Shown here: in pieces, positions 15,489-24,133 of the stretch
How positions within the stretch are numbered: the stretch's first letter is position 1
Layout of the letters: each line of letters starts with the position of its first letter
Assembly: GCA_026913215.1 (NCBI GenBank)
Contig: JAPTYK010000004.1
Span: 1-64,000, forward strand
Length of the DNA stretch: 64,000 nt
Direction of reading: 5' to 3'
DNA from: Streptomyces diastatochromogenes
GTDB lineage: Bacteria; Actinomycetota; Actinomycetes; Streptomycetales; Streptomycetaceae
The notes under the pieces: generated by a model
The model's input: the letters and a program-made list of their open reading frames with translations, nothing else
What the model was told of the DNA's origin: nothing
Databases searched by the model: none
Program-made: the position numbers and the translations under genes

Positions 15489-16112
15489 TCAGTCCTCTGG
15501 TGTCGCCTGTTCGTTCTCAAGGTCGGAAAGGAGGCGTCCGAGGCGCTGGTGGGCGCGGGCGTACGCGATCTGCTTGGTCACCACTTCGGTGTACACCGCG
15601 TCAGGTGCTATCGGGCTCATGCCCTTCAACAGGCTTGCGAGCTGCCCGGCAAGGACGGTGACGATCTCCGCACTGCCTTCGGGCCCGCGGGCCAGGAGTA
15701 ACGCCCGCACTTCCTGGTCGTAGTGGTCGAGGACTTCCTCGCTCACCGTTTCCCGGCCGGTCCGGTCGGCCAGGAAACGGCGGACCAGCGCCACGGCGTC
15801 GCCAAGGGGCTGGTCGATCCGGAACTCCTGCTGGGCCGCCTGCGCGGCCTGGACGAGGGCCGTGGCCGGACGCGGCTCCGGGGCGGTGATGAGGCCCCGG
15901 GCTCGCCATTCCTTGTAGGGGGGCACTCCGGCGGCGTCGCGGCGGGCCTTGTGGTGGTCGGTCGGGTAACCGCCGGCGCTCCGGCAGGCCCGGCCGACGA
16001 CCGCACCGCACGCCGTGCATTCCACCTGCCGGAACCAGCTGTTGGTCAGTTCGACCAACCGCCCCGACCTGAGCCGCGGCTGCCAGTGACCCCAGGCTCC
16101 CTGCTGAGACAT
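15489..16112 (-). CDS. Zinc-finger-like hypothetical protein, 207 residues
   Basis: The ATG at 16112 is preceded by GAGGGGAGGA. Near the N-terminus VECTACGAVVGRAC followed by YPTDHHKARR gives a Cys-x2-Cys...Cys...His-His arrangement, a probable zinc-binding DNA-contact module. The following 130 residues are helical with no known domain. It is the downstream gene of the putative replication block. Confidence 0.6.
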   Translation of the reverse strand: MSQQGAWGHWQPRLRSGRLVELTNSWFRQVECTACGAVVGRACRSAGGYPTDHHKARRDAAGVPPYKEWRARGLITAPEPRPATALVQAAQAAQQEFRIDQPLGDAVALVRRFLADRTGRETVSEEVLDHYDQEVRALLLARGPEGSAEIVTVLAGQLASLLKGMSPIAPDAVYTEVVTKQIAYARAHQRLGRLLSDLENEQATPED

Positions 16113-16214
16113 GAGTCCTCCCCTCACTCCCCGCCATCCTGGCCCGTCAAGCGGCTGCCCTGCAGGCGAACGGCGGTTCAGGCCGCAGAGCGAGTCCCAC
16201 CCGCAGCCCCCCGT

Positions 16215-17099
16215 TCACGCGGTGTGTGGCAATGCCTGAAAAGCCGTTCCGCCGGCGGCTGCGCCCGACCGCTCGGCTCGTGCCCGCCGCAGCGCGGCCG
16301 CGTGGGAGGCGTCGGCCGCCCGCCGCCGTTCGGCACGGGCCTGCTCGATCGGCGCCGGCTGGTCATCGGCCACCGGTCCCGGCTCGGGGAACGCGCGGCG
16401 GCTGAGCTCGCGCATCGCCCTGGTCTGCCGTTCCACCGCTTGTGCGATCGTCGGCTCGGTGCGGCTGGGAGGTGTGGTGGCCCGGTGTGCGGCGAGTGCC
16501 TGGTGGTAGCCGGCCGAGGCCGTTTCGCGTGTCTTCACGGGCGCTGCCGCGGTGTCCGGCATGGCCGGGTTCTGCGGCACGGGCCGGTGGGTCGCGGGCG
16601 CGGTGCCGACGGCCAGGACCCGGACGCTGCGCACGGCACCGGTACCGGACCACTGGTTGGCCGTGGCGATGATGCGGGTGGTGATCAGCCGGAGCTGGGT
16701 GGCGTAGGCGGGTGAGTCGGGGCGCAGGTCGAGCTGTCCGGTCTCCGGATGGAACGCGGTGGCGGTGACGTGCACGGCGAGCTTGGGGGAGAGGGTGGCG
16801 GCGATGTCCGGCCACTGGTCGAGGATGCTGCCGCCGGCGGCGGGGGTTTCCCAGGCTCGGTCGGCCATCAGGCCCTGGAGCACGGTGGCGAACCCGGCCG
16901 GTTCCCGGCCATCGCGCCGCACTGTTGTGCCGGTCCTGCGTTTCGTCTTGCGGACGGCGTTTTCGCCGCGGGCCTTGGCGGCTTCGCGCGCCTGGTGCAG
17001 CGCGACCCGGGCCAGGTCGACGCCCGACAGCTCAGGGGCCGGCTGCCCACTGCCGGAGGCGACGGCGGCAGCGGCGGCGGTGGTCTCGGTCTGGGTCAT
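16215..17099 (-). CDS. DUF721/DciA-like protein
   Basis: The product has 294 residues. Residues about 28-165 match the DUF721 (DciA) pattern: LARVALHQAREAAKARG, a basic KRRTG segment, the helix TVLQGLMADRAW, then ILDQWPDIAATLSPKLAVHV, and strands ending in the TQLRLITTRIIATANQ helix. DciA proteins recruit the replicative helicase. A long helical charged C-terminus follows. AGGAGG precedes the ATG at 17099 and lies over the stop of the upstream winged-helix gene, so the two are coupled. This supports a plasmid replication module. Confidence 0.75.
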   Translation of the reverse strand: MTQTETTAAAAAVASGSGQPAPELSGVDLARVALHQAREAAKARGENAVRKTKRRTGTTVRRDGREPAGFATVLQGLMADRAWETPAAGGSILDQWPDIAATLSPKLAVHVTATAFHPETGQLDLRPDSPAYATQLRLITTRIIATANQWSGTGAVRSVRVLAVGTAPATHRPVPQNPAMPDTAAAPVKTRETASAGYHQALAAHRATTPPSRTEPTIAQAVERQTRAMRELSRRAFPEPGPVADDQPAPIEQARAERRRAADASHAAALRRARAERSGAAAGGTAFQALPHTA

Positions 17100-17108
17100 C
17101 ACGGCCTC

Positions 17109-18557
17109 CTACCGGCGTCCGACGGTCATCAGCGAGCTGCTGCTCGCGAGCTTGCGAGCACGGCGCACCAGGTCGGCGCCGAAAACATGCTCGGCGGCGG
17201 CCGGGCCGAGGGCGTCGTAGGTGCTCATGACGAGCGTGGTGTCGCCCACCATGAACTCGCCCCATCCCGCGGCCCGCATGTCCGCCCGCTCCTGCTCGCT
17301 CAGGTCCTCGACACCGCCCAGCTCGGGCAGCGACTCGTACTGGTCGGACGGCTGTGCCTGCGGGGCGAACGCCTCAGCGACCATCCGCCGGACCGCCATG
17401 GTGCGAGGGGCCTCCCAGGAGCCCTCCCATTCCTGGTGGCGGGCCGCGGTCGCGCGCCGGGAGTCCCGGTAGGCCTCGACAGCCTGCTTGCGGCCCTTCT
17501 CGTGAGGCCACAGCGCCACCGCACCGACCAGCCGGTCAGCAAGGAACCCTGAGGGGCGGTGCACGGTGCCCGGGGCGTCGCGGCAGTCCAGGAAGGCGAT
17601 GACCTGGTCGGCCGTCCAGCCCGCGCCAGCAACCTCCCGCAAAATCCACGCGATCCGGGGCACCGAGGCACGGCCCATCCAAGGCACCCGGCGAACCAGC
17701 TCACCAGCCAGCTGGAAACAGCGCCCCACCGCGTTCAGCTTCCGGCGACCGCCGGCCTTCGCCTTGGACTTCTTCGGGGCGGAAAAATCTCCCTGCCCGC
17801 TTGCGAGCTTGCTCTCAGGGGGGAAGTAGGTAGTTCCCGCAGAAGAAGCACTGTGGGAACTACCCCCCATTGGGGTGCAACGGGCCTCACCCGAAACAGC
17901 CGCCCCAGCGCCCTGCCCAGCACCCCTCACGGAGACCTTCGACGGGGTCTTCGACGACGTCTTCGAGCGCGGCTTACGCACCTTCCGCGAGGCCTTCTTC
18001 GCCAGCTTCGCCATCAGCTCCCGGCCGGCCTCCGCGATCCCCGTCATCCGCCGCCCGGTCCCCTCACCGGCCGTACGGACACCCAGCGCCACGTCGAACG
18101 CCACCGGGATCATCCGCGCGAACTCCGACGCCTGCGCGGCCGCACCGCGCACCCGGGTGCCCCGCACGATGTACGCGAGCAGCCCGGCCTCCCGCAGCAT
18201 CCCCAGGTGGTACTCCACCGACCGCTCCGACAGCCCGGTCCGACGCACCAGGTACTCGATCCCCGGACGACACGGGAACAGCTGGGCGAGCTCCTGGGCG
18301 ACGCGCACGGTCGTCGGTCCGAACGCGCGAGGGCCGTGCGACCGGTGCCGCCGCGGCTTGTAGAGCCCGGACCCGGCGACCCAGTGGACCGCCTGCATCC
18401 AGGAGTAGCCGTTACCCGCGATCCGGCCCGCCGACGTCGACAGCCACTGGCTCGCCTCCGGCACGTACAGCGCGGGCAGCACCGAGACCGCGTCGCCGTC
18501 GACCGACGGACGCGGGGCAGGAACCAGCGCGGCGGCCGGCGCCGCCGTGCCGCTCAT
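17109..18557 (-). CDS. Large winged-helix protein, putative replication initiator
   Basis: The product has 482 residues. A winged helix lies at about residues 75-135 (VAQELAQLFPCRPGIEYLVRRTGLSERSVEYHLGMLREAG). A Lys/Arg/Ser-rich linker of about 100 residues follows, then a C-terminal helical domain (ELVRRVPWMGRASVPRIAWI ... ADQVIAFLDC). Comparable proteins accompany DUF721 genes on actinomycete plasmids; an origin-binding role is inferred from this context and the A/T-richer non-coding DNA upstream. Transcription regulation is the alternative. The ATG overlaps the stop of a possible upstream small frame (see 18558-19334). Confidence 0.6.
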   Translation of the reverse strand: MSGTAAPAAALVPAPRPSVDGDAVSVLPALYVPEASQWLSTSAGRIAGNGYSWMQAVHWVAGSGLYKPRRHRSHGPRAFGPTTVRVAQELAQLFPCRPGIEYLVRRTGLSERSVEYHLGMLREAGLLAYIVRGTRVRGAAAQASEFARMIPVAFDVALGVRTAGEGTGRRMTGIAEAGRELMAKLAKKASRKVRKPRSKTSSKTPSKVSVRGAGQGAGAAVSGEARCTPMGGSSHSASSAGTTYFPPESKLASGQGDFSAPKKSKAKAGGRRKLNAVGRCFQLAGELVRRVPWMGRASVPRIAWILREVAGAGWTADQVIAFLDCRDAPGTVHRPSGFLADRLVGAVALWPHEKGRKQAVEAYRDSRRATAARHQEWEGSWEAPRTMAVRRMVAEAFAPQAQPSDQYESLPELGGVEDLSEQERADMRAAGWGEFMVGDTTLVMSTYDALGPAAAEHVFGADLVRRARKLASSSSLMTVGRR

Positions 18558-19334
18558 CGGCCCACCGCCCCGGCCGGGATGTGAACTACCACCTGCGTCG
18601 TCATCAGGCTGGTGTACACGCCAAAGCGGACACCCCCCTCAGCAGGCAAAACACGCGCCTCGTGATCCATCCGCCGACCCTGCACCAGGCGGCCTGTGGA
18701 CAGAGCACGCTCAGCGCGGATCACCCCCCGCGCTCCCGCACGGCGGACAGAAACCTTCGAACCCGTCCCGCCACACGGGACGACGCTCTCGCGGACACAG
18801 CCGTTGAGGAGCAGCCGGACAGACCCAGTCGAAACGATCAGCTCGTGGCTTCCTACAGGAAGAGTCACTTCCTGCCCAAAAGCCGCAAAGTGCTGAATAG
18901 GGGATGCCTGTTCCGGTACGTGAAACGCACTAAAGGTGTGAACCGTTCCGAAACGGGCGGTGCTCGACTTTTCAGGGGACACCAGATCGGGCACTATGGC
19001 GAAGACACCAACTCTCATAAGCGAGCCGGACTAACCCGCAACGCGGGACGGCCGACGAGTGAACTGGGAGACACCGAACCGAGCCCCCTCCGCGAGGAGT
19101 AGGCGTCGGGCGAAGAACCAGAGGCGAGTCCTCTCTCCTTTGCGTAATTCGAACGGGTGTTCCAGGAGCCCTTGCCGGGGCTGCTGGAACGGCGGTGGTC
19201 TCGATGAGCTGGAGCCCAGAACCGGGGCCAACCGGGGACTGGGCGGCCGACCTGATGGTCGGCGCGAAGGGCCGCGCGAGGCCGGAGTGGATTGCCGTCC
19301 ACTCGTTTGGCGCGCGCGGCCGGTGGCGGCTACG
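18558..19334. other. Gene-free region upstream of the winged-helix/DciA pair, candidate origin
   Basis: About 780 bp with lower G/C than the surroundings and no convincing gene. It contains CTTCCTACAGGAAG (perfect arms of 6 bp) near 18852, a second CTTCCTG nearby, and GGTACGTGAAACGCACT followed by GTGAACCGTTCCGAAACGG around 18915-18957. A minus-strand frame ending at 18554 overlaps the start codon of the winged-helix gene (ATGA). Its codon bias is weak and no ribosome site is seen, so it is at most a short leader (...MTTQVVVHIPAGAVGR). Confidence 0.45.
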
Positions 19335-19643
19335 TCACCCCGACCCCCTTGATTCCGAGGCCGGCGTCGGCATGCCCTCATCCGATTTCGCGGCCTCAGG
19401 GAACCGCTTGGCGAGCCCCTTGAGCAGGTGCATGTAGCTCTCGCGATGAGGGCGCCGCGGGTGGGCCTGTCCCAGCTCCCAGCGGGCCACGGCAAGGCGC
19501 TTTACGCCCACGGCCTCCGCGACTTCCTGCTGAGTGAGGCCCGCGGCAAGGCGCAGCTTCGCGCGCACACTTGGTGGTGGCAGGACGTCATCCAGGCTGT
19601 TCAGCAGGGCGTCGACCCGCTGCGAGCCATCGGAAACGGACAT
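19335..19643 (-). CDS. XRE-family helix-turn-helix regulator
   Basis: The product has 102 residues. An XRE DNA-binding domain lies at about residues 25-80 (RAKLRLAAGLTQQEVAEAVG, then RLAVARWELGQAHP). The N-terminus is helical (QRVDALLNSLDDVL). An inverted repeat directly upstream is the likely self-operator. Transcribed alone, away from the RibD-like genes. Confidence 0.75.
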   Translation of the reverse strand: MSVSDGSQRVDALLNSLDDVLPPPSVRAKLRLAAGLTQQEVAEAVGVKRLAVARWELGQAHPRRPHRESYMHLLKGLAKRFPEAAKSDEGMPTPASESRGSG

Positions 19644-19660
19644 ACCCAACCCTTCTATGA

Positions 19661-19699
19661 TCCAAGATGTATTGAAAGATACACCACTGGATCTTTGGA
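19661..19699. promoter_or_regulatory. Nested inverted repeats upstream of the XRE gene
   Basis: An inner repeat, TGTAT six bases from ATACA (19668-19683), and an outer pair, TCCAAGAT and ATCTTTGGA (one base unmatched), share a region 18-56 bp before the XRE start codon. This is the usual place for auto-repression. Confidence 0.55.
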
Positions 19700-19759
19700 A
19701 GGGAAGCGACTGGCCTACTGCCGACGAAACGGCGATGCCAGGATCACGGACAGGCGTGG

Positions 19760-20224
19760 TCACGAGAGCCCCAGATGCGAGTTCGCGGCGCGTGCGGCCT
19801 CCGCGAGTTCTGGCAGCTCCACGACGTCCACGCCCGCTTCGGCGAGCTGCTCGACCCCCACACAGTCGGCAACGAACAACGGCGGTTCGCGCCAGGCGAT
19901 GACGACGCGCGGGATCCCGGCCTCGAGGATCCGCTGCGTGCACGGAGCGCGGTCCGCGCTCCGCTGGGAGCACGGCTCCAGGGACGAGTAGATCGTCGCC
20001 ATGGCCAGCCGCGGGTCGCCTGCCGGGAGCTTCGCGAGGGCGGCCTCCTCCGCGTGTTCACGCGGATCGGCCTCGCGCGAGTAGCCGGCCGCGAGCTCGG
20101 TGCCGTCCTCGGCAACGATGACTGCGCCCACCGAGTACGCCCCGGCGGCCGGGGGACACAGCGCGGCGAGGCCGATCGCGCGCCGCATCCAGCGGAGGTC
20201 CTCGTCTCGGTCGGGCGCGTACAT
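19760..20224 (-). CDS. RibD-like pyrimidine deaminase
   Basis: The product has 154 residues. It carries the zinc-dependent cytidine-deaminase-fold signature: HAE in PREHAEEAAL, then SLEPCS and RAPCTQRI supplying the two cysteines. RibD proteins deaminate the riboflavin precursor pyrimidine. Here the deaminase half stands alone and the reductase half is the overlapping upstream gene (ATGA overlap at 20224). The other riboflavin genes are absent, so the substrate may be a different pyrimidine or pterin-like compound. Confidence 0.8.
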   Translation of the reverse strand: MYAPDRDEDLRWMRRAIGLAALCPPAAGAYSVGAVIVAEDGTELAAGYSREADPREHAEEAALAKLPAGDPRLAMATIYSSLEPCSQRSADRAPCTQRILEAGIPRVVIAWREPPLFVADCVGVEQLAEAGVDVVELPELAEAARAANSHLGLS

Positions 20225-20904
20225 CAGCCGCGCTCCTTCGGCGCGTAGCGCAGCAGCACGACGTCTCCGATCGCGCGGGCCTCCAGCAGCCGCATACGGG
20301 CGGTCGACCCGCCCGGATAGTCGGAGACGCCCAGGAACTTCGGGGCGTCTGCCTGGCCCACGAGCAGCGGCGCGACGGCGAGGTGGACCTCGTCGGCCAG
20401 GTTCTGCGCCATGAGCTGGGTGTGGATCGTGCCGCCGCCCTCCACCATCAGCTGCTTGATGCCGCGGCGCCCGAGCTCATCGAGGACCAGACCCCAGTCG
20501 AGGTCGGGCCCGACGCTGACGACGTCGGCGAGGTCCCCGAGCGTCGCGCGGACCTTTTCCACCGCGCTGTCGACGGTGAAGACCAACTTGTCGCCACCGT
20601 GGTGCCAGAACTTCAGGTCGGCGGCAAGGTCGCCAGTGCGGGTGACCGTGACCTTGAGCGGGTAGGCCGGCTTGCCGTCGGCGACGCGCTGAGCACGGCG
20701 TTCGTCGCTGTTGACCAACAGGCGCGGGTTGTCCCGGCGCATGGTATTCGCGCCGATCAGGATGGCGTCGGACTTCGCGCGGACCTGGTCGACGCGGTCG
20801 AAGTCCTCAGCGTTGGAGAGTAGCAGCCGCTCGGGGCTGGTGTCGTCCAGGTAGCCGTCGACCGACATGGCGGCGGACAGCAGAACATACGGGCGGGCAG
20901 TCAT
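20224..20904 (-). CDS. RibD C-terminal (DHFR-like) reductase
   Basis: The product has 226 residues. RPYVLLSAAMSVDGYLDD is the N-terminal strand/helix of RibD-C reductases. IGANTMRRDNPRLLV supplies the substrate/NADPH segment and LMVEGGGTIHTQL the glycine-rich cofactor motif. It starts 4 bp after the regulator gene and overlaps the deaminase gene, so the three form one operon. Together with the deaminase it makes a complete split RibD. The pathway is unknown. Confidence 0.8.
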   Translation of the reverse strand: MTARPYVLLSAAMSVDGYLDDTSPERLLLSNAEDFDRVDQVRAKSDAILIGANTMRRDNPRLLVNSDERRAQRVADGKPAYPLKVTVTRTGDLAADLKFWHHGGDKLVFTVDSAVEKVRATLGDLADVVSVGPDLDWGLVLDELGRRGIKQLMVEGGGTIHTQLMAQNLADEVHLAVAPLLVGQADAPKFLGVSDYPGGSTARMRLLEARAIGDVVLLRYAPKERG

Positions 20905-20908
20905 CTGC

Positions 20909-22339
20909 TCAGGCTTCCGTTTCAGTCTCGTGGAAGAGGGTGGAGTCAAAGGTGGCGCGGAACTCGGCTACGGCCGGCTCGCGCTGCCAGGGGATCAGGA
21001 CCTTGTCGAGCCGGACGAGCTCGTTCGTGATCCGGCCGGAGCCCGTGTCCTCCGCGACGGTCAGCGCGTGCATCCCGAGGGCGGCGGCCTGCTCCGGGGC
21101 GCGGGCGCCGGCCAACGCAACGGCCTGCCGCGCCATGTAGACGCCCCGGTCGCGGTGGTAGCCGTCCGGCATCAGCCGAATGGCGGCGCCGAACGCGTCC
21201 GCGGCCTGGTCGTGCTTGCCGAGGGCCTCGAGGCCATGGGCGCGGTGGACCTCCACGTACGAGGCGTTCAGCCACACGCCCCATGGGGTGGGGTCGGCGG
21301 CGGCGCCATCGAGGGCGTTGCGGACGTCATCGATCGCCCGCTCGCTCTCGTCGGCGTCACCGCGCAGCGCGTGTCCGTACGCCTCGTAGGTGCGCGCGAC
21401 GGCGGCGAGGCGACTGCGCGGACGGGCCATGCGCTGGGCGGCCTCGGCGAGGTCGACCACGTCGACCAGGTCGGCCGTGTCGCCGGCCAGCTGTGCCTTG
21501 CGGGCCATGACGTACGTGGTCAGGTCGTTGTCGCCGACGGTGTGGGACCACTGCATGGCCCGGTCCAGCCAGTACGACGCCGCCTGCGGGTTGCCCAGGT
21601 CCTGATAGAGCCAGGACAGGAACTCGCCGTACTGCGTCTGGAGCTCCATCAAGTCGCGTCGGTCGGCGCCCTTCGCGTCCCGGCGCAGCTCCTGGATGAC
21701 CTGGATGTGGTCGCGCACTGCGGCGACGGCGTGCCGGGGCCCGAGCAGGTTGTCGTTGTCGATCAGCAGGCGGCGGGTGCGACGTAGGTGCTCCACCGGC
21801 GTCGAGCCGTACGCGTACGCGGCCCGGGCCTTGCGGACCAGATCGGGAACGGCACCGGAGTCCGCGAAGGCCGGCGAACCGACGCCGACCGCGGCCGCAG
21901 CCCCGAGCCCCATCCCCGTGCGCAGCAGCGCACGCCGATTCAGAGCCACCCAAATCACCGACCCATCAGCTAGACGACATGGGACCGAGATCCCTTCGTC
22001 CGACGCTGCCTGGTCGGCCACGGCGAAAGCTAGGTCCACTGATGATCTGGCCACATGGGCCGGGGGATTGGCCACATGGCCACGTTCGTCACCGATCCGC
22101 TCCCACAGGCGGAGCAACATGCCGCTGGCGCCCAGCTTGTCGTCCAGGACCACGGCCTGCGACCGGTCGGGCGTTCGCTCCGCTCGCTCGAATCGTCCCA
22201 GGTGGCTGTGGTCGATACGAGTGATCTTGCCGAGCTCGCGAAGGCTCAGTCCCCGTGAGGTCCGCAGCTCCCGCAGCTGGTATCCCCAGTTGTGCAAGGG
22301 CGACACCCAGGGCGTCAGCTCCCTCGGCTTCTGTGCCAT
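20909..22339 (-). CDS. XRE regulator with TPR-like C-terminus
   Basis: The product has 476 residues. The helix-turn-helix near residues 15-65 (LRELRTSRGLSLRELGKITR, then DHSHLGRFERAERTPD) is followed by a short hydrophobic stretch (GLGAAAAVGVGSPAFA) and a long helical tetratricopeptide-like region. This is the architecture of many Streptomyces regulators. The ATG at 22339 has GGGGG upstream. A perfect inverted repeat GGCCACAT lies 23 bp upstream, and further copies of the half-site lie within the gene, so it likely controls itself and the RibD-like pair behind it. Confidence 0.75.
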   Translation of the reverse strand: MAQKPRELTPWVSPLHNWGYQLRELRTSRGLSLRELGKITRIDHSHLGRFERAERTPDRSQAVVLDDKLGASGMLLRLWERIGDERGHVANPPAHVARSSVDLAFAVADQAASDEGISVPCRLADGSVIWVALNRRALLRTGMGLGAAAAVGVGSPAFADSGAVPDLVRKARAAYAYGSTPVEHLRRTRRLLIDNDNLLGPRHAVAAVRDHIQVIQELRRDAKGADRRDLMELQTQYGEFLSWLYQDLGNPQAASYWLDRAMQWSHTVGDNDLTTYVMARKAQLAGDTADLVDVVDLAEAAQRMARPRSRLAAVARTYEAYGHALRGDADESERAIDDVRNALDGAAADPTPWGVWLNASYVEVHRAHGLEALGKHDQAADAFGAAIRLMPDGYHRDRGVYMARQAVALAGARAPEQAAALGMHALTVAEDTGSGRITNELVRLDKVLIPWQREPAVAEFRATFDSTLFHETETEA

Positions 22340-22361
22340 CCCGCCCCCAACCTCGTGGCCT

Positions 22362-22386
22362 ATGTGGCCAGATGATCCGGCCACAT
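22362..22386. promoter_or_regulatory. ATGTGGCC inverted repeat, operator candidate
   Basis: ATGTGGCC is mirrored by GGCCACAT with a 9-base spacer, 23 bp before the XRE/TPR start codon. The same GGCCACAT word occurs again at about 22051 and 22068 inside the gene. Confidence 0.55.
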
Positions 22387-22455
22387 GTCAGATCTGGAAC
22401 TCCCGAGTGTGGCGGACCTAGAACCGAAACAACGGTCCGCCGACTAGGGAGGCTC

Positions 22456-23043
22456 TCAGTGTTCTACGGTTCCATCCGCATCCGGCTGCTTCGCGCGGCG
22501 GAGCAGGGCGAGGACGCTGTCCGGATTGCCGTCGTACACGAGGTGCGGTTCGTCGGCGGTCGGCGGGGAGAAGCGTCCCGCATGCCGAAGGAGGTCCTCC
22601 TCGCTGAACTCGATGGAGTTCGCGTCGATCAGCGATTGCGCGTTGCGCTTCCGGATCCGGTCCCAGCGCACCTCGTGTGGAAGTGGCAGGTAGATCAGAA
22701 TGGGCTCGCCGCCCGCTTCCACCACAGTCGCTGCCCACTGGGCCCGCTCCTCCGGAGTCCAGAAGCCGTGGTCGACCACGGCGTCGTGTCCGGCCGCCAG
22801 GAGCTCTTCGAGCTCAATGGAGATGTCCTTGAGTACAGGTGCCTCTCTGATCCTGAACTGCCCGCGGGGGAAGTCCCGGCCGTAGTGGCCGTAGCGGCGG
22901 AACATCTCCTCGTCGGGGCAGAGGCGCCGGAAGCCGGCCTTCTCCAGGGCGCGAGCGAGGGTCGTTTTGCCCGCGCCCTGCAGGCCCGACATGAGGATCG
23001 CGCGAGGCGTGGGAACCGGGCGGCCGGTGTCGGGCCCGGTCAC
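22456..23043 (-). CDS. P-loop kinase-like ATP-binding protein
   Basis: The product has 195 residues. The P-loop GLQGAGKTTLAR lies near residue 20, LCPDEEMFRR follows like the substrate loop of AAA_33/Zeta-related kinases, and DAVVDHGFWTPEER is a Walker B-like strand. A LID-like segment is RWDRIRKRN. A small-molecule or nucleotide kinase is likely; the substrate is unknown. The GTG start overlaps the GntR gene stop (GTGA), so the two are coupled. Confidence 0.7.
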   Translation of the reverse strand: MTGPDTGRPVPTPRAILMSGLQGAGKTTLARALEKAGFRRLCPDEEMFRRYGHYGRDFPRGQFRIREAPVLKDISIELEELLAAGHDAVVDHGFWTPEERAQWAATVVEAGGEPILIYLPLPHEVRWDRIRKRNAQSLIDANSIEFSEEDLLRHAGRFSPPTADEPHLVYDGNPDSVLALLRRAKQPDADGTVEH

Positions 23044-23789
23044 CGCAGGACTTCGGACGTGGTTCGTCGGGTGCGGCCGGGGGCGCCTAGGTCCACGCCG
23101 TACTCCAGCAGTTCGCCGTTCGAGTCGAGGAACCGCGCGGTCAGCACCAGGATGGCCGCCACGGTGTCAGCCTCCAGCTCCAGGAGCTCGAGGTCGTGTG
23201 TTGTCGCGATGCGAGCGGTCTCCTCGTCGACGCGGCGTACAGCGTGCCGCCCTGTCACCCGAGCGATCAGGTCCAGCGAAATGCCTCCCTTGAGGCGCTC
23301 GCTGCGGGCCAGGTCCGGGATGTCCACGGCGAATCTGGCCGGGATCCACGAGGTCGAGTGGGAGACGAGTCCGTGCGCATCACGGTAGACGCGGCTCCGG
23401 CGAATCACGTCGGCACCAGGCGCGATTCCCATGACCTCGGCGACATCGATCGGGGCCGGCACCACGCCAGCCGTATGGCTGGAGGACTTCTCCCCGACGC
23501 CCCAGGACGACTGAGTCCTGCTGCTGCGGTCGTGTCGTTCGGCTCCGGAGGAGAGGCTGACCTGCGTGCCGAGTACTTCCGTGCCGATGCCGTGAATCCC
23601 GGCGACCAGGCGTTCCTCCTTGAGGACGCGCAGGGCCTTCTCGACCGTGGCTGTGCTGACGGACCACTCCTCCGACAGGTTCTTGATGCTCGGCAGGAGT
23701 GTGCCGGCGACCAGCGCGCCGGATTCGATCAGATCTCGATAGTGACCTGCGATCCGTGCGTACGGCGGTCGATTGTCGGCCCGGCTCAC
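23040..23789 (-). CDS. GntR-family regulator with UTRA-type ligand domain
   Basis: The product has 249 residues. The winged-helix domain at residues 5-70 (YARIAGHYRDLIESGALVAG, then LSEEWSVSTATVEKALRVLK) is typical GntR. The C-terminal part (ADVIRRSRVYRDAHGLVSHS, ending GELLEYGVDLG) fits the UTRA ligand-binding fold. The start is GTG behind GAGGAGG. The promoter region to the right holds several TTAGG words and probably serves both this operon and the rightward array. Confidence 0.8.
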   Translation of the reverse strand: MSRADNRPPYARIAGHYRDLIESGALVAGTLLPSIKNLSEEWSVSTATVEKALRVLKEERLVAGIHGIGTEVLGTQVSLSSGAERHDRSSRTQSSWGVGEKSSSHTAGVVPAPIDVAEVMGIAPGADVIRRSRVYRDAHGLVSHSTSWIPARFAVDIPDLARSERLKGGISLDLIARVTGRHAVRRVDEETARIATTHDLELLELEADTVAAILVLTARFLDSNGELLEYGVDLGAPGRTRRTTSEVLR

Positions 23790-24133
23790 GTCTGCCTCCT
23801 CGGTGGCTCGTCGGTTCAGATCTTAGGTTTCTTACCGTACTGCTTGACAGCTTAGGAGACCATAGGGAACCATTAGGAATGCGAGGTGACGGCCGGTAGG
23901 CAACACCTCACACCTGCACCACCGCAGTTTCTGCAGCTCGTCTTTTCGGAGGCGGGCAGGTGGTCGGAGGCGGTAGCACGATCAAACCCCCCGGCTGGCA
24001 GGACTGCTTGTACGACCTCAGTGCTGATGCGCTGTCTATCCGCCGGGATGCGGGCCGCTGGCTCGTGGGCCTGGTGGGTGGAGAAGGCATCCGCCCCGCG
24101 AACCCCCTCCCCTCTTCTTGCCGAGGAGTCGCC
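23790..24133. promoter_or_regulatory. Divergent promoter region with repeated TTAGG words
   Basis: The 340 bp between the GntR gene and the rightward array contain TTGACA near 23843 and the words CTTAGG, CTTAGG, CATAGG and CATTAGG within 23821-23880. This is an A/T-richer stretch, and the repeated words are candidate GntR operators. The rest, up to the ribosome site CGAGGAG before 24134, has no gene. Confidence 0.5.

Noticed and set aside
18554..19018. 154-codon minus-strand frame upstream of the winged-helix gene
   Set aside because: Mixed third positions and no ribosome site; only its last few codons overlap the next start, so at most a short leader.
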